58,833 nt of DNA from Dyella sp. EPa41 (GCF_016586165.1 NZ_BCPR01000025.1:1-58833); one strand, 5' to 3'; positions 1-9,273 are shown, numbered from the stretch's first letter. Notes: generated by a model not told the origin, from the sequence alone. A program made the numbers and translations.

Positions 1-174
1 CGCCTTTTCTTCCGGCGCCGCGTCGATCGCGTCATACGCCTTGAACTCGCCACCGAAGCGCTCTGCACCCACCTTGGTCAGCGCAGCCGTCAGCGTCGTC
101 TTGCCGTGGTCCACGTGACCAATCGTGCCGACGTTGACGTGCGGCTTGGTGCGTTCGAATTTACCCTTTGCCAT
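1..174 (-). CDS. tuf: Elongation factor Tu, N-terminal part (cut by window edge)
   Basis: The 58 visible codons begin [20 protein letters not shown] and continue with the P-loop [14 protein letters not shown], which is the GTPase start of EF-Tu. EF-Tu carries aminoacyl-tRNA to the ribosome as a GTP complex. The rest of the gene lies off the left edge. The ATG is at 172-174, and tRNA-Thr lies 63 bp upstream on the same strand, the usual tufB arrangement in Gammaproteobacteria (tRNA-Tyr, Gly, Thr, then tufB). It is probably co-transcribed with these tRNAs from the promoter at 544-572. Confidence 0.97.
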   Translation of the reverse strand, partial: MAKGKFERTKPHVNVGTIGHVDHGKTTLTAALTKVGAERFGGEFKAYDAIDAAPEEKA

Positions 175-237
175 ACGTCTAAAACCCCGATGGAGTCGAA
201 TGAAGAAAAGTGGAAATACCCGCGGACCGCGGTGAGA

Positions 238-313
<76 letters not shown>

Positions 314-339
314 ACGGAAACACCTTAAGACGACTTCAA

Positions 340-413
<74 letters not shown>

Positions 414-443
414 CTGGTTGAATCAGCCTTTGCGGAAATCGTC

Positions 444-529
444 TGGTGGAGGGAGGTGGATTCGAACCACCGAAGGCGTAAGCCAGCAGATTTACAGTCT
501 GCCCCCGTTGGCCGCTTGGGTATCCCTCC
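444..529 (-). tRNA. tRNA-Tyr (anticodon GTA)
   Basis: This 86-nt class II tRNA has a long variable arm, acceptor stem GGAGGGA, an encoded CCA, T-loop GGTTCGAATCC and anticodon loop CTGTAAA, giving GTA. It is the first tRNA of the operon, lying just downstream of the promoter at 544-572. Confidence 0.97.
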
Positions 530-543
530 AACAAAGAACGGCT

Positions 544-572
544 ATTGTGTGGATCAGGCCCGTGGCTGTCAA
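544..572 (-). promoter_or_regulatory. Sigma-70 promoter of the tRNA-Tyr-Gly-Thr-tuf operon
   Basis: Read on the minus strand, a perfect -35 TTGACA (567-572) is followed by a 17-nt spacer and -10 CACAAT (544-549, 4 of 6 matches). The -10 lies about 15 nt before the tRNA-Tyr 5' end. The position and quality fit a strong stable-RNA promoter. Confidence 0.8.
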
Positions 573-635
573 CACCTGTCACGGAAAAAATGACGCTTTC
601 GCGCGAGTTTTTTCACGCTGCCCGGGCCACGTTTT

Positions 636-1124
636 TCAGATCCCCTCGGCCACCTGGCGGTCGACCAGCAGCTCCATGTCCTTGGACAACTCCATCAGCT
701 TCATGGCCTGCTGCTGCAGCTGGCGTTCCTTCTCGTCGCGTGGCTGCCACGAGGGCACCGGCGTGGGCTTGCCGTCGGGCGCGTCGAGCGCGACGAAAAC
801 CATCACGCAGCTGGTGGCGAGGTGGTGCTCGTCCTTCTTCAGGTCACGCGCCAGCACATCCACCGCCATGTGCATGCTGGAGCGGCCGGTGTGGATGAGG
901 CGCGCACGGACGGTAACCAGATCACCGATCAGGATGGGCGCGACGAACTGGATGCCGCTGACGGAGGCCGTCACGCAGTACGCGCCACTCCATGCCACCG
1001 CGCAGGCGTAGCCGGCCTGGTCGATCCATTTCATCACCATGCCGCCATGCACCTTGCCGCCGAAGTTGACGTCAGAGGGCTGGGCGAGGAAACGGAAGTT
1101 CACTTCGTGCTGCTTTCCGGGCAT
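636..1124 (-). CDS. Acyl-CoA thioesterase, hotdog fold (YciA-like)
   Basis: The 162-residue protein is expected to hydrolyse acyl-CoA thioesters in the cytoplasm. Near the N-terminus it has the hotdog signature QPSDVNFGGKVHGGMVMKWI, with the Asn/Gly-rich loop and central helix of the YciA/BFIT type, followed by the DQAGYACA helix. The last 40 residues are charged and helical, likely a C-terminal extension outside the single hotdog domain. It starts at ATG 1122-1124. It stands alone between the tRNA operon promoter and an acetyltransferase on the same strand 76 bp upstream. The chain-length preference cannot be read from the sequence. Confidence 0.85.
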   Translation of the reverse strand: MPGKQHEVNFRFLAQPSDVNFGGKVHGGMVMKWIDQAGYACAVAWSGAYCVTASVSGIQFVAPILIGDLVTVRARLIHTGRSSMHMAVDVLARDLKKDEHHLATSCVMVFVALDAPDGKPTPVPSWQPRDEKERQLQQQAMKLMELSKDMELLVDRQVAEGI

Positions 1125-1200
1125 GGGCCGGGCTCTCCAGGGCGTGCGGGATGAATCCCCGAATTATGCGCCCCGCCGCGAAGGAAGGGAGCAGCGCAAC

Positions 1201-1704
1201 TTATCGCCGCCGCCCCGGGCGATGCCGTGGCGAGTGGACGCGATAGATCATGGGAACCGTCACGAGCTTGCCGGGCGGCGCTTTTGCCAAGGCATTCGGC
1301 TCGAAGCCCAGGCGCAGGTAGACCGGCACGGCGCTGACCGCGGCGTTGAGGGTGAAGTACCTGGTGCCGGCGCGCCGGACGCTGTCTTTCAGCACCCGCT
1401 GCCAGAGCTTTCTCGCCATGCCCTGCCCTTGATGGCGCGTGCCCACGAATAGCTGGAACAGGTGGCTGTCTTCGCGAATGGCCGCCACCCCGGCCAGGGC
1501 GTCGCCCACGAAGGCCAGATGGAAACGCTGGCCATCGCGGATCTTGCGCCGGATCGCCTGGGCGCTCATGCCCGCCAGCAACGGTCCGGCGGCATCCTCG
1601 GGTTGCTGCGGCAGGATCCATCGGCGAACCACCCGTCGCGCCAGCACCCCGATGACTCGCGCGTCCTCGGGGCGCGCAAGGCGCATGTGGAGGCTGTTCC
1701 TCAT
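1201..1704 (-). CDS. GNAT-family N-acetyltransferase
   Basis: This is a 167-residue GNAT domain (MRNSLHMRLARPEDARVIGV). The acetyl-CoA loop appears as GTRHQGQGMARKLWQRVL, a Q/R-x-x-G-x-G/A type motif, followed by a YFTLNAAVSAVPVYLRLGFE segment typical of beta-6/alpha-4. The substrate is unknown. A second ATG at 1686 (MRLARPED) has a GAGG 12 nt upstream and could be the true start; longer versions reach into the divergent promoter region of the next gene. The C-terminus is basic. It reads away from the phosphatase gene at 1854. Confidence 0.75.
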   Translation of the reverse strand: MRNSLHMRLARPEDARVIGVLARRVVRRWILPQQPEDAAGPLLAGMSAQAIRRKIRDGQRFHLAFVGDALAGVAAIREDSHLFQLFVGTRHQGQGMARKLWQRVLKDSVRRAGTRYFTLNAAVSAVPVYLRLGFEPNALAKAPPGKLVTVPMIYRVHSPRHRPGRRR

Positions 1705-1853
1705 GTTGACGATCTGATCACGCCGGACCGCGGCACAACAAGATGGCCTTATCGCGGCGCGAACAGCGACGCGGCGCACAAACAGCCGTCCAAATCACTT
1801 GCCGAAGCAGGACGGCGCGTGGCTAGATGGCCGCATCAAGGGGGGGACTCGCA

Positions 1854-4172
1854 ATGCTCTTGCGCAGCATCGCTTCGCGGCTGTCTCTATGGGTGCTGGC
1901 CGGCTCCGTCTCGGTGCTGGCGGTGGCCGGCGGCGTGCTGTTCTATCGCGTCAGCCAGCAGATCCTCGAGCAGGCGCATGGCGAAGCCACGGCGCTGGCG
2001 AGCGAAGCGGGCAATCGCATCGAGCAACGCCTGGCCCGCGTGGCGGATACGGCGCAGACCCTCGCGGCGGTGATCGGTCCGCGCCCCGACGATGCCGAGG
2101 TGATGCTTCGCGATGCGCTTGCCCGCAACGCGGATCTATCCGGCCTGGCGGCGGCTTTCGTGCCGATGGCTGAGAACCCGCCCATCTCGCCCTTCGTCAG
2201 TCGCCAGGCGGATGGTTCGCTGGATTCGCGCGACCTGCGCAAGGACGACAGCCCCTATTGGGACAAGAACTGGTTCCTCGCCGGCCTGAGTTGTTCGCAA
2301 GGCTGCTGGCAACGGCACTTTTATTCGCAGTCGCGCAAGCGCGAGCTGATCAACTATTCCGTGGCGATCAGCCGGGGCGGCCATCCGGTAGGCCTGATCA
2401 ACGCCGACGTCTCGCTGGACTGGCTGAGCCGCATCCTGCAGGACCTGAGCAAACCGCCGGGGGCCTACGCCTTCGTGCTGGATGACAGCGGCAGCTACCT
2501 GGTCCACGACAATCCCGCGCTGGTTGGACAGCGTGGCCATGCCGACCTGCTGCGGGCGGCGGCCCAGCGCGAAGCCTCCCGCCTGCGCCTCGCCGTGGCC
2601 CAGAACCCGCAGGCCAAAGGCAAGCCGGTCTGGATCTATTTCACGCCCATCGAGGGCACCCGCTGGCGCTTCGGCCTGGTGATGCCCGAAGCCACGATCT
2701 ACGCCGGCGCCCGGCAGGCATTCGTGCGTGTACTGGCACTGGGCCTGCTGGCCTCGCTGGCGTTGGCGGTGATCACGCTGGCGGTGACGCGACGCATTCT
2801 TGCGCCACTGGGCACGCTCGCCTCCCGCGCCGAGGAAGTGGCGCGCGGCGCGCTCAGCTTCGAACTGCCTCCGGCGCGATTTCCCGATGAGGTCGGCCGG
2901 CTCACGCATGCCTTCGATCGCATGCGCACGGAACTGGCGCTGCATATCGCCGAGCTCACCCGCAATGCCAGGGAGCAGCAACGCCTCGCCAGCGAACTGG
3001 ACATCGCGCACCAGATCCAGACCGCACTGCTGCCGGGCGAGCATTATCTCGACGCGCACTGCGAAAACTTCGAACTGCACGCCCTGCTCCGCCCCGCACG
3101 CGCCGTGGGCGGCGACCTGTACAGCTATTTCATGCTCAACGAGCGGCGCTTCTGCGTGATGGTGGGCGACGTGTCGGACAAGGGCATCCCCGCGGCGCTG
3201 TTCATGGCGCGCACAATCACGCTCGCCAAGGCCCTGGCGCCCAGGGCGCGAACACCCCAGCACCTGCTGTCGATGCTCAACACCGAACTGTGTCGCAACA
3301 ACGAGAGCTGCATGTTCGTGAGCCTGCTCTGCGGCATGCTCGATACATTCACGGGCGAGCTGGTGATGGCCAGCGCGGGGCATGAGCCGCCGGTGCTTAG
3401 CGATGGCCAGGGCGCCCGCCTGATCGAGCTGGATACCGGCGCCGCGCTAGGACTCGACGAAGAAGCCAGCTACCCGTCCCGCACGCTGCGCCTGCAACCC
3501 GACCAGACCTTGCTGCTCTATACCGACGGCATCACCGAAGCGACGGATACCCGGCAGGCCATGTTCGGCACCGAGCGCATGCTTGCGTGCCTCGAGGGCT
3601 CCTCGCCGCGCACCGCGGCCGACCTGGCCAGCGGCCTGCTGGCCGCGGTGGACCGGTTTGCGGAGGGTGCCGGGCAGGCCGACGACATCACCGTCCTCGC
3701 GCTGAGCTGGCATCATGCCCTCGACGACAGGAACGTGCCCATGCTGGACCTGACCATCAGCGCGTCGATGGACACCGTGTTCGAGACGCTGGATCGTTGC
3801 GATGCCTCCCTGCATGCGCAGGGCGTGGCGCCGGACGTGCGCGACGACATCCGCCTCGTGCTGGAAGAACTGATGGTCAACATGGTGGAACACGGCCGCA
3901 CCCGCGATACGGGCGACACCATCGACCTGCACATGCGGCTGGGCGACGACGCCGTGCTCGTCGAGCTTCATCACAACGGACAGCCGTTCGATCCCTTGCA
4001 GGCTCCGCCACCGACCCTGACCGGCGACCTCGCCGACCAGGAGGAAGTGGGCGGCCTGGGCATTCACCTGGTCCGCGCCATGGCGAGCGAGCTCAGCTAC
4101 AGCCATGACGAGCAAGGCAATCACCTGCAACTTCGCTTCCTCCACCCTGCACGCACGGAGTCCACCTCATGA
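1854..4172 (+). CDS. Membrane sensor with HAMP, SpoIIE/RsbU-type PP2C phosphatase and RsbW-like ATPase domains
   Basis: This 772-residue signalling protein has TM1 near residues 10-35, a periplasmic sensor region of about 250 residues, TM2 (about 290-315) followed by a HAMP segment, a PP2C-type phosphatase with GGDLYSYF, GDVSDKG and LLYTDGITEATD (about 395-620), and a C-terminal GHKL ATPase with N-box EELMVNMVEHG and G2 GGLGIHLVR. Known relatives run partner switching by dephosphorylating or phosphorylating a STAS protein, and one overlaps this gene by 4 bp (ATGA). I chose ATG 1854 because GGGGGGA precedes it; an ATG 27 nt upstream lacks this. The Asp of the usual D-x-G adenine-binding motif reads HNG here. 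Confidence 0.85.
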   Translation: MLLRSIASRLSLWVLAGSVSVLAVAGGVLFYRVSQQILEQAHGEATALASEAGNRIEQRLARVADTAQTLAAVIGPRPDDAEVMLRDALARNADLSGLAAAFVPMAENPPISPFVSRQADGSLDSRDLRKDDSPYWDKNWFLAGLSCSQGCWQRHFYSQSRKRELINYSVAISRGGHPVGLINADVSLDWLSRILQDLSKPPGAYAFVLDDSGSYLVHDNPALVGQRGHADLLRAAAQREASRLRLAVAQNPQAKGKPVWIYFTPIEGTRWRFGLVMPEATIYAGARQAFVRVLALGLLASLALAVITLAVTRRILAPLGTLASRAEEVARGALSFELPPARFPDEVGRLTHAFDRMRTELALHIAELTRNAREQQRLASELDIAHQIQTALLPGEHYLDAHCENFELHALLRPARAVGGDLYSYFMLNERRFCVMVGDVSDKGIPAALFMARTITLAKALAPRARTPQHLLSMLNTELCRNNESCMFVSLLCGMLDTFTGELVMASAGHEPPVLSDGQGARLIELDTGAALGLDEEASYPSRTLRLQPDQTLLLYTDGITEATDTRQAMFGTERMLACLEGSSPRTAADLASGLLAAVDRFAEGAGQADDITVLALSWHHALDDRNVPMLDLTISASMDTVFETLDRCDASLHAQGVAPDVRDDIRLVLEELMVNMVEHGRTRDTGDTIDLHMRLGDDAVLVELHHNGQPFDPLQAPPPTLTGDLADQEEVGGLGIHLVRAMASELSYSHDEQGNHLQLRFLHPARTESTS

Positions 4173-4561
4173 CGCTCACTCTAAGCACTCAAAGCGAGTC
4201 ACCCGAGCGCACCACCGTGCACGTGCACGGCCGGCTCGACGCGCAGACGTTCGGCGAATTCGACCTCGCGATTCTCGATGTGCTGCCGCGCGTCGTGGAT
4301 GGCGGCACGATGGTGCTCGACCTCTCCGCGCTGGAGTACATCAGCAGCGCCGGCCTGCGCAGCATCGCGAAGATCAGGAAAAGCATGCGCGCCCGCGGTG
4401 GCCACACCTTGCTGCTGAACCCGCAGCCGCAGGTACGCAAGGTGTTCGACATCGTGAAGGCGGTGCCGGTGAACGAGGTGTTCGCCAGCTCGCGCGAACT
4501 GGATGAGTACCTCGACCACATGCAGCGCCAGATCACCGGCGACAACGCCGAAGTGGATTGA
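4169..4561 (+). CDS. STAS-domain anti-sigma factor antagonist
   Basis: The 130-residue single STAS domain has the hallmark DLSALEYISSAGLRSI (about residues 48-63), where the first Ser of the SSAG turn is the expected phosphorylation site. Its start overlaps the stop of the phosphatase gene (ATGA), so translation is probably coupled and it is the natural substrate of that protein. No sigma factor or free anti-sigma factor is adjacent, so the downstream target is unknown. The acidic tail (DNAEVD) ends just before a terminator hairpin. Confidence 0.88.
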   Translation: MTLTLSTQSESPERTTVHVHGRLDAQTFGEFDLAILDVLPRVVDGGTMVLDLSALEYISSAGLRSIAKIRKSMRARGGHTLLLNPQPQVRKVFDIVKAVPVNEVFASSRELDEYLDHMQRQITGDNAEVD

Positions 4562-4575
4562 AACGCCGGATGCAA

Positions 4576-4606
4576 AACGGGCCGCGATGCGGCCCGTTGC
4601 TTTCTT
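4576..4606. terminator. Bidirectional rho-independent terminator between STAS gene and ychF
   Basis: A perfect 10-bp stem AACGGGCCGC/GCGGCCCGTT with a 3-nt loop is followed by GCTTTCTT on the plus strand and, on the minus strand, by TTTTGC. It sits between two convergent genes and can serve both. Confidence 0.8.
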
Positions 4607-4608
4607 GC

Positions 4609-5700
4609 CTAGACGTTGAACAGGAAGTGCAGCACGTCGCCATCCTTCACGACGTAGTCCTTGCCTTCCTTGCGCAGGCGCCCGGCGGCGGCGGCGCCGG
4701 CCTCGCCCTTGTACTGGATGAAGTCGTCGTAGCTCATCGTCTCGGCACGGATGAAGCCGCGCTCGAAATCGGTATGGATCACGCCCGCCGCCTGCGGCGC
4801 GGTGAAGCCCCGCTTGATCGTCCACGCGCGCACTTCCTTCACGCCGGCGGTGAAGTAGGTCTGCAGGTTGAGCAGCTTGTAGCCGGCGCGGATCACACGG
4901 TTGAGGCCCGGCTCTTCCAGGCCCAGGTCCTTGAGGAATTCGTCGCGGTCGGCATCATCGAGCTGGGAGAGCTCTTCCTCGATGGCGGCGCACACGGGCA
5001 CCACTTCGGCACCCTCGGCGGCAGCGCGGGCGCGCACGGCATCCAGGTGCGGATTGTTCTCGAAGCCGTCCTCGCGCACGTTGGCGATGTACATCAGCGG
5101 CTTGAGCGTGAGCAGGAACAGGTCGCGCACCAGCGCCTTCTCCTCCTCGTCCAGGCCCAGGCTGCGCGCGGTCTTGCCTTCGTTGAGGCCGGCGGCGAGC
5201 TTCTGCAGCACCGGCTTCCTGGCGATGGCGTCCTTGTCGTTGGCCTTGGCCGAACGCTCGGCGCGGTTCAACGCCTTCTCGACGGAATCGAGGTCGGCCA
5301 GCGCCAGCTCGGTGTCGATGGTCTCGATGTCGGCGATCGGATCGACCTTGCCGGCCACGTGGATGATGTCGGTGTGCTCGAAGCAGCGCACAACGTGCGC
5401 GATGGCATCCACTTCGCGGATGTGCGCGAGGAACTTGTTGCCCAGGCCCTCGCCCTTCGACGCGCCGGCCACCAGGCCCGCGATGTCGACGAACTCCACG
5501 GCGGTGGGAATCGTCTTCTGCGGCTTGACGATCTCGGCCAGCGCGTCCAGGCGCAGGTCGGGCACCGGCACCACACCCACGTTCGGCTCGATGGTGCAGA
5601 ACGGGAAGTTGGCGGCGGCGATGCCGGCCTTGGTCAGCGCGTTGAACAGGGTGGACTTGCCGACGTTAGGCAGGCCGACGATGCCGCATTTGATGCCCAT
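4609..5700 (-). CDS. ychF: Ribosome-associated GTPase/ATPase YchF (OLA1 family)
   Basis: This 363-residue Obg-family P-loop protein has exactly the E. coli length. Visible motifs are G1 [11 protein letters not shown] at residues 8-18, switch [13 protein letters not shown]3 [20 protein letters not shown], a central coiled coil, and a C-terminal TGS domain ([17 protein letters not shown] onward). The family prefers ATP, binds ribosomes and modulates oxidative-stress responses. It is last in the prs-rplY-pth-ychF run, an arrangement shared with Pseudomonas, and ends at the hairpin 4576-4606. Confidence 0.97.
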   Translation of the reverse strand: MGIKCGIVGLPNVGKSTLFNALTKAGIAAANFPFCTIEPNVGVVPVPDLRLDALAEIVKPQKTIPTAVEFVDIAGLVAGASKGEGLGNKFLAHIREVDAIAHVVRCFEHTDIIHVAGKVDPIADIETIDTELALADLDSVEKALNRAERSAKANDKDAIARKPVLQKLAAGLNEGKTARSLGLDEEEKALVRDLFLLTLKPLMYIANVREDGFENNPHLDAVRARAAAEGAEVVPVCAAIEEELSQLDDADRDEFLKDLGLEEPGLNRVIRAGYKLLNLQTYFTAGVKEVRAWTIKRGFTAPQAAGVIHTDFERGFIRAETMSYDDFIQYKGEAGAAAAGRLRKEGKDYVVKDGDVLHFLFNV

Positions 5701-5703
5701 TTG

Positions 5704-5898
5704 AGTTCCGTGAAGTCGGCGCCTGCGGCGCCTGTAAATAGTGGGGTCGGCGCTTGCGCGCCTGTAAATGGTGAATGGTAAATGGTAAATGGAAAGAGCC
5801 GAGACCGCTCAGCCCAGACGCCTTGACCCATTTACAGCGCCACAGGCGCGACTTACAGCGAGCAACGCGAGCGGCTTTACAGCGAGCGACTTACCGCT
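5704..5898. repeat. Cluster of short palindromes between pth and ychF
   Basis: The 198-bp gap holds no gene. It contains several short hairpin units such as GGCGCCTGCGGCGCC and GGCGCTTGCGCGCC, each followed by TGTAAAT, then repeats of GGTAAAT, then inverted units TTTACAGCGCCACAGGCGC, TTACAGCGAGCAACGCGAGC and TTTACAGCGAGCGACTTAC. The left units are inverted relative to the right ones. It looks like an array of REP-type sequences downstream of pth. Confidence 0.6.
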
Positions 5899-6483
5899 TC
5901 ACACGCCCGCAGGCGTGTGAAGCCTCTGCATCGCCTTGTCGAACTGGCCATCGACCGCCAGCGGCAGCACGTCCAATGCGCGCGCGATGCCGTCGACGAT
6001 GGCGTCCTCGTCCTTGGCCGAAGGGCGGCCGAGTACCCACGGCGTGACCTTGTCCTTGTGGCCGGGATGGCCGATGCCGACCCGCAGGCGATGGAACTTG
6101 GCATGGCCGAGGTGCGCGATGATGTCGCGCAGGCCGTTCTGGCCGCCGTGGCCGCCGTCGAACTTCATCCGCACGGTGCCCGGGTCCAAATCCAGCTCGT
6201 CGTGCGCGACGAGGCATTCGTCGGGCTCGATCTTGTAGTAGCGCAGCGCCGAGGCAACGGCGATGCCGCTCTTGTTCATGAAAGTGGAGGGCTTGAGCAG
6301 CCATACCGACTGGCCGCCGATGCGGACCTTGCAGGTCTCGCCATGCAGCTTGCCGTCGAAACCGAAGCGCTCGCCCTGCCCTGACGCCAGGGCGTCAACA
6401 AACCAGAACCCGGCGTTGTGCCGGGTTCGGAGGTATTCGGCACCGGGATTGCCCAGTCCGACGATGAGTCGCAGACCCGCCAT
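5899..6483 (-). CDS. pth: Peptidyl-tRNA hydrolase
   Basis: This 194-residue enzyme releases peptides from drop-off peptidyl-tRNAs. It carries the family signatures GLGNPGAEYLRTRHNAG (with the catalytic His in RHNAG), FMNKSG, AHDELDLDPG and the C-terminal GGHGGQNGLRDI loop. Length equals the E. coli enzyme. ATG is at 6481-6483, 45 bp after the rplY stop. rplY and pth are neighbours in most Gammaproteobacteria. Confidence 0.97.
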   Translation of the reverse strand: MAGLRLIVGLGNPGAEYLRTRHNAGFWFVDALASGQGERFGFDGKLHGETCKVRIGGQSVWLLKPSTFMNKSGIAVASALRYYKIEPDECLVAHDELDLDPGTVRMKFDGGHGGQNGLRDIIAHLGHAKFHRLRVGIGHPGHKDKVTPWVLGRPSAKDEDAIVDGIARALDVLPLAVDGQFDKAMQRLHTPAGV

Positions 6484-6528
6484 GGGATCGAGCGGCCCGC
6501 GTTCGCAAGGAACGCGGGCCGCTGCGAC

Positions 6529-7179
6529 TTACTTCTTGGCTTCCGGCGCCGGAGCAGCGGCAGCGTCGCCGCCCTCGGCCGGAGCTTCTTCGACTTCTTC
6601 CTTCACCGTGTTGGCGGTGACGACGGCGATGTCGTGGTCCGCACCCAGGTGCAGCGCGACGATTTCCACGCCCTTGGGCAGCTTGAGCTGCGACAGGTGG
6701 ACGATGTCGCCCGGCTTGAGGTCGGCCAGGTCGAGTTCGATGAACTCCGGCAGGTCCTTCGGCAGGCAGGACACTTCCACTTCCGTCAGGTTGTGCGAGA
6801 TCACCACGCCCGAGGTCTTGGCGGCGGCGGACTTTTCCTGGTTCAGGAAGTGCACCGGCACGTTGACGTGGATGGCCTTGTTCTCGTCCACGCGCTGGAA
6901 GTCCATGTGCAGCATCTGCAGCTTGTACGGATGCTTCTGCCAGTCACGCACCAGCACCTTCTGCACCTTGCCGTCGACGTTCAGGTCGAGCACCGAGGAG
7001 AAGAACCACTCGTGCTTGGCGGAGAGGAGGATGGTGTTGTGTTCGATCTGGATGCTCTGCGGGGCCTGGCCGGCACCGTAGACGACGGCGGGCACGAGGC
7101 CGGCATGACGCAGGCGGCGGCTCGCACCTTTCCCCTCGTCATTACGGGCCGTAGCCTTGATTTCATGAGTCGTAGCCAT
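6529..7179 (-). CDS. rplY: Ribosomal protein bL25, long Ctc/TL5 form
   Basis: The 216-residue protein binds 5S rRNA in the large subunit. It has the N-terminal L25 fold (ARNDEGKGASRRLRHAGLVPAVVYG) and the C-terminal beta domain of the general-stress Ctc form, so it is about twice the length of E. coli L25 (94 residues). The last 25 residues are Ala/Glu/Pro-rich and probably disordered. It lies between prs and pth on the same strand and is likely part of their operon. Confidence 0.96.
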   Translation of the reverse strand: MATTHEIKATARNDEGKGASRRLRHAGLVPAVVYGAGQAPQSIQIEHNTILLSAKHEWFFSSVLDLNVDGKVQKVLVRDWQKHPYKLQMLHMDFQRVDENKAIHVNVPVHFLNQEKSAAAKTSGVVISHNLTEVEVSCLPKDLPEFIELDLADLKPGDIVHLSQLKLPKGVEIVALHLGADHDIAVVTANTVKEEVEEAPAEGGDAAAAPAPEAKK

Positions 7180-7285
7180 GTGGGTATTGCCTATCAGTAG
7201 TGAACCGCCTCGCGGCGGTCGTGCGACTCCCCCGCGACCAGAGGAGCCGTGAAACGGCGGCGGGCTCTCACCCGCCGCGGAAAAC

Positions 7286-8248
7286 TCAGTCGATGTAGAG
7301 CGAGCTCACCGACTCGCCGAAGGCGATGCGGCGGATCGTTTCCGCCAGCAGCTCGGCGACCGAGAGCTGACGGATCTTGCTGCACGCGGCGATGTCCGGC
7401 CGCAGCGGCAAGGTGTTGGTGACCACCAGCTGGTCGAGCTGGGAGCCCTCGATGTTCTTCAGCGCCGCGCCCGACAGCACCGGGTGCACGCAGTACGCCA
7501 CCACCTTGCGGGCGCCGCGCTCCTTGAGGGCCGCAGCTGCCGCACACAGGGTGCCGGCGGTGTCGACGATGTCGTCGACCAGCACGCAGGTCTTGCCGTC
7601 GACTTCGCCGATGATGTTCATCACGGTGGCGACGTTGGCCTTCGGGCGGCGCTTGTCGATGATCGCCAGGTCGGCGTCATCGAGACGCTTGGCCATCGCT
7701 CGGGCGCGCACCACGCCACCGACGTCCGGGCTGACCACGATCAGGTCATCCATGCTGTGGTTGCGCCAGATGTCCGCCAGCAGCACCGGCGAGGCATAGA
7801 CGTTGTCCACCGGGATGTCGAAGAAGCCCTGGATCTGGTCGGCGTGCAGGTCAACCGTGAGCACGCGATCCACACCCACGGTGCCGATCATCTTGGCGAC
7901 CATCTTCGCCGTGATCGGCACGCGCGCCGAGCGCGGGCGACGATCCTGGCGGGCGTAGCCGAAGTACGGCATCACCGCCGTGACGCTGGCCGCCGAGGCG
8001 CGCTTGAGCGCGTCCACCAGGGTCAACATCTCGAACAGGTTTTCCGCGCTCGGCGCGCCGGTCGGCTGCAGCACGAACACTTCCTGCCGGCGGACGTTCT
8101 CCTCGATCTCCACCTGGGTCTCGCCGTCGCTGAAGCGACCGACGAGGGCCTTGCCCAGGGGCACGCCAAGACGCTGGGCGACATCCTCGGCAAGCGCGCG
8201 GTGAGCGTTGCCGGTGAAGAGCATCGGACCTGACGTATCGACAGTCAT
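7286..8248 (-). CDS. prs: Ribose-phosphate pyrophosphokinase
   Basis: The 320-residue enzyme makes PRPP from ribose 5-phosphate and ATP for nucleotide, histidine and tryptophan synthesis. Visible are the ATP loop [10 protein letters not shown], the divalent-cation segment [19 protein letters not shown] and the PRPP-binding [15 protein letters not shown] is at 8246-8248, 31 bp downstream of tRNA-Gln, so the two are probably on one transcript. The 106-bp gap to rplY holds a GGCGG(G)/CCCGCC hairpin without a T-run. Confidence 0.97.
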   Translation of the reverse strand: MTVDTSGPMLFTGNAHRALAEDVAQRLGVPLGKALVGRFSDGETQVEIEENVRRQEVFVLQPTGAPSAENLFEMLTLVDALKRASAASVTAVMPYFGYARQDRRPRSARVPITAKMVAKMIGTVGVDRVLTVDLHADQIQGFFDIPVDNVYASPVLLADIWRNHSMDDLIVVSPDVGGVVRARAMAKRLDDADLAIIDKRRPKANVATVMNIIGEVDGKTCVLVDDIVDTAGTLCAAAAALKERGARKVVAYCVHPVLSGAALKNIEGSQLDQLVVTNTLPLRPDIAACSKIRQLSVAELLAETIRRIAFGESVSSLYID

Positions 8249-8279
8249 GTTTTAAGAACCTGATGAGCCACGTGTGAAA

Positions 8280-8356
8280 TGGCTGGGGCGGAAGGATTCG
8301 AACCTTCGCATGCAGGAATCAAAATCCTGTGCCTTAACCAGCTTGGCGACGCCCCA
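8280..8356 (-). tRNA. tRNA-Gln (anticodon TTG)
   Basis: This 77-nt cloverleaf has acceptor stem TGGGGCG/CGCCCCA, an encoded CCA, T-loop GGTTCGAATCC and anticodon stem CAGGA/TCCTG around TTTTGAT, giving TTG. It sits 17 bp after the ispE stop and 31 bp before the prs start on the same strand, so it is embedded in a protein operon, as in Pseudomonas. Confidence 0.97.
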
Positions 8357-8373
8357 GTGGAAACTGGATTTTC

Positions 8374-9273
8374 CTACCCTGCCGCTCCATCGACGCCGCG
8401 ATGGCGCGCCAGGGCGACAAGCAGCGGGGAGACATCCTCGCCCTTGGCCACATGGGCCGTGAAACGGGCGGGACAGCGCTCCGCGATGGCCTCGGCGCGT
8501 TCCGGGGAATCCGTCTCCAGGAACACACACGCACCGCTGCCGGAAAGCCTTGCCCGGCCGAAGCCGTCGAGCCAGTCCAACGCCGCGGCCACGCGCGGAT
8601 GTCGCGCGCGAACCACGGGCGCGAACGCGTTCTCGACCGTTTCGCCCGAAGCAAAGGATGAAATTGTGGCGGGCCGGGCATTTCGTGTCAATTCAGACGC
8701 TTGAAAAAGCGCCCCGGTCGGCACGTGTTCGTGGGGATCCAGCACCACGTACCAGCGCTCGGGAAGCGCCATGGGAGTGAGCTTCTCGCCAATGCCCTCG
8801 GCCCAGGCTGAACGGCCACGCACGAACACCGGCACGTCGGCGCCCAGCTGCCTGCCGAGTTCGGCCAGGGCGCCCTCGTCCAGGCCCGCGCCCCACAGGC
8901 GGTTCAGCGCCACCAGCACGGTGGCCGCATCGGAACTGCCGCCGCCCAGGCCACCGCCCATCGGGATGCGCTTCTCCACCTCGATGTCCACGCCCGAGCC
9001 GGCCGGCGCGTGGGCTTGCAGCAATCGGGCGGCACGGACCACCAGGTCGGTCTCGGCGGGCACGCCGGCGACGTCCGTCAACCGGCGGACCTCGCCGTCA
9101 CGGCGTGGGCGCAGGCGGATTTCGTCGCCCCAGTCGAGCAGGCGGAACACGGTCTGCAGGTCGTGGTAACCGTCAGGACGACGGCCGGTGATGCGCAGGA
9201 ACAGGTTTACCTTGGCCGGTGCCGGCCAGATCGTCCAGTCGGCCGGATCGGGCGGCGCCAACGGACGGCTCAT
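8374..9273 (-). CDS. ispE: 4-diphosphocytidyl-2-C-methyl-D-erythritol kinase
   Basis: This GHMP kinase of the MEP isoprenoid pathway phosphorylates CDP-ME. It has the N-terminal PAPAKVNLFLRITG with catalytic Lys, the ATP loop PMGGGLGGGSSDAAT, and the C-terminal GSGACVF motif. From the internal ATG 9271-9273 the product is 299 residues, close to the usual 283-290. That ATG has GAGGG five nt upstream. However, no stop codon separates it from the acetyltransferase domain upstream, so a fused 464-residue protein (8374-9768) is also possible. tRNA-Gln follows. Confidence 0.93.
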   Translation of the reverse strand: MSRPLAPPDPADWTIWPAPAKVNLFLRITGRRPDGYHDLQTVFRLLDWGDEIRLRPRRDGEVRRLTDVAGVPAETDLVVRAARLLQAHAPAGSGVDIEVEKRIPMGGGLGGGSSDAATVLVALNRLWGAGLDEGALAELGRQLGADVPVFVRGRSAWAEGIGEKLTPMALPERWYVVLDPHEHVPTGALFQASELTRNARPATISSFASGETVENAFAPVVRARHPRVAAALDWLDGFGRARLSGSGACVFLETDSPERAEAIAERCPARFTAHVAKGEDVSPLLVALARHRGVDGAAG

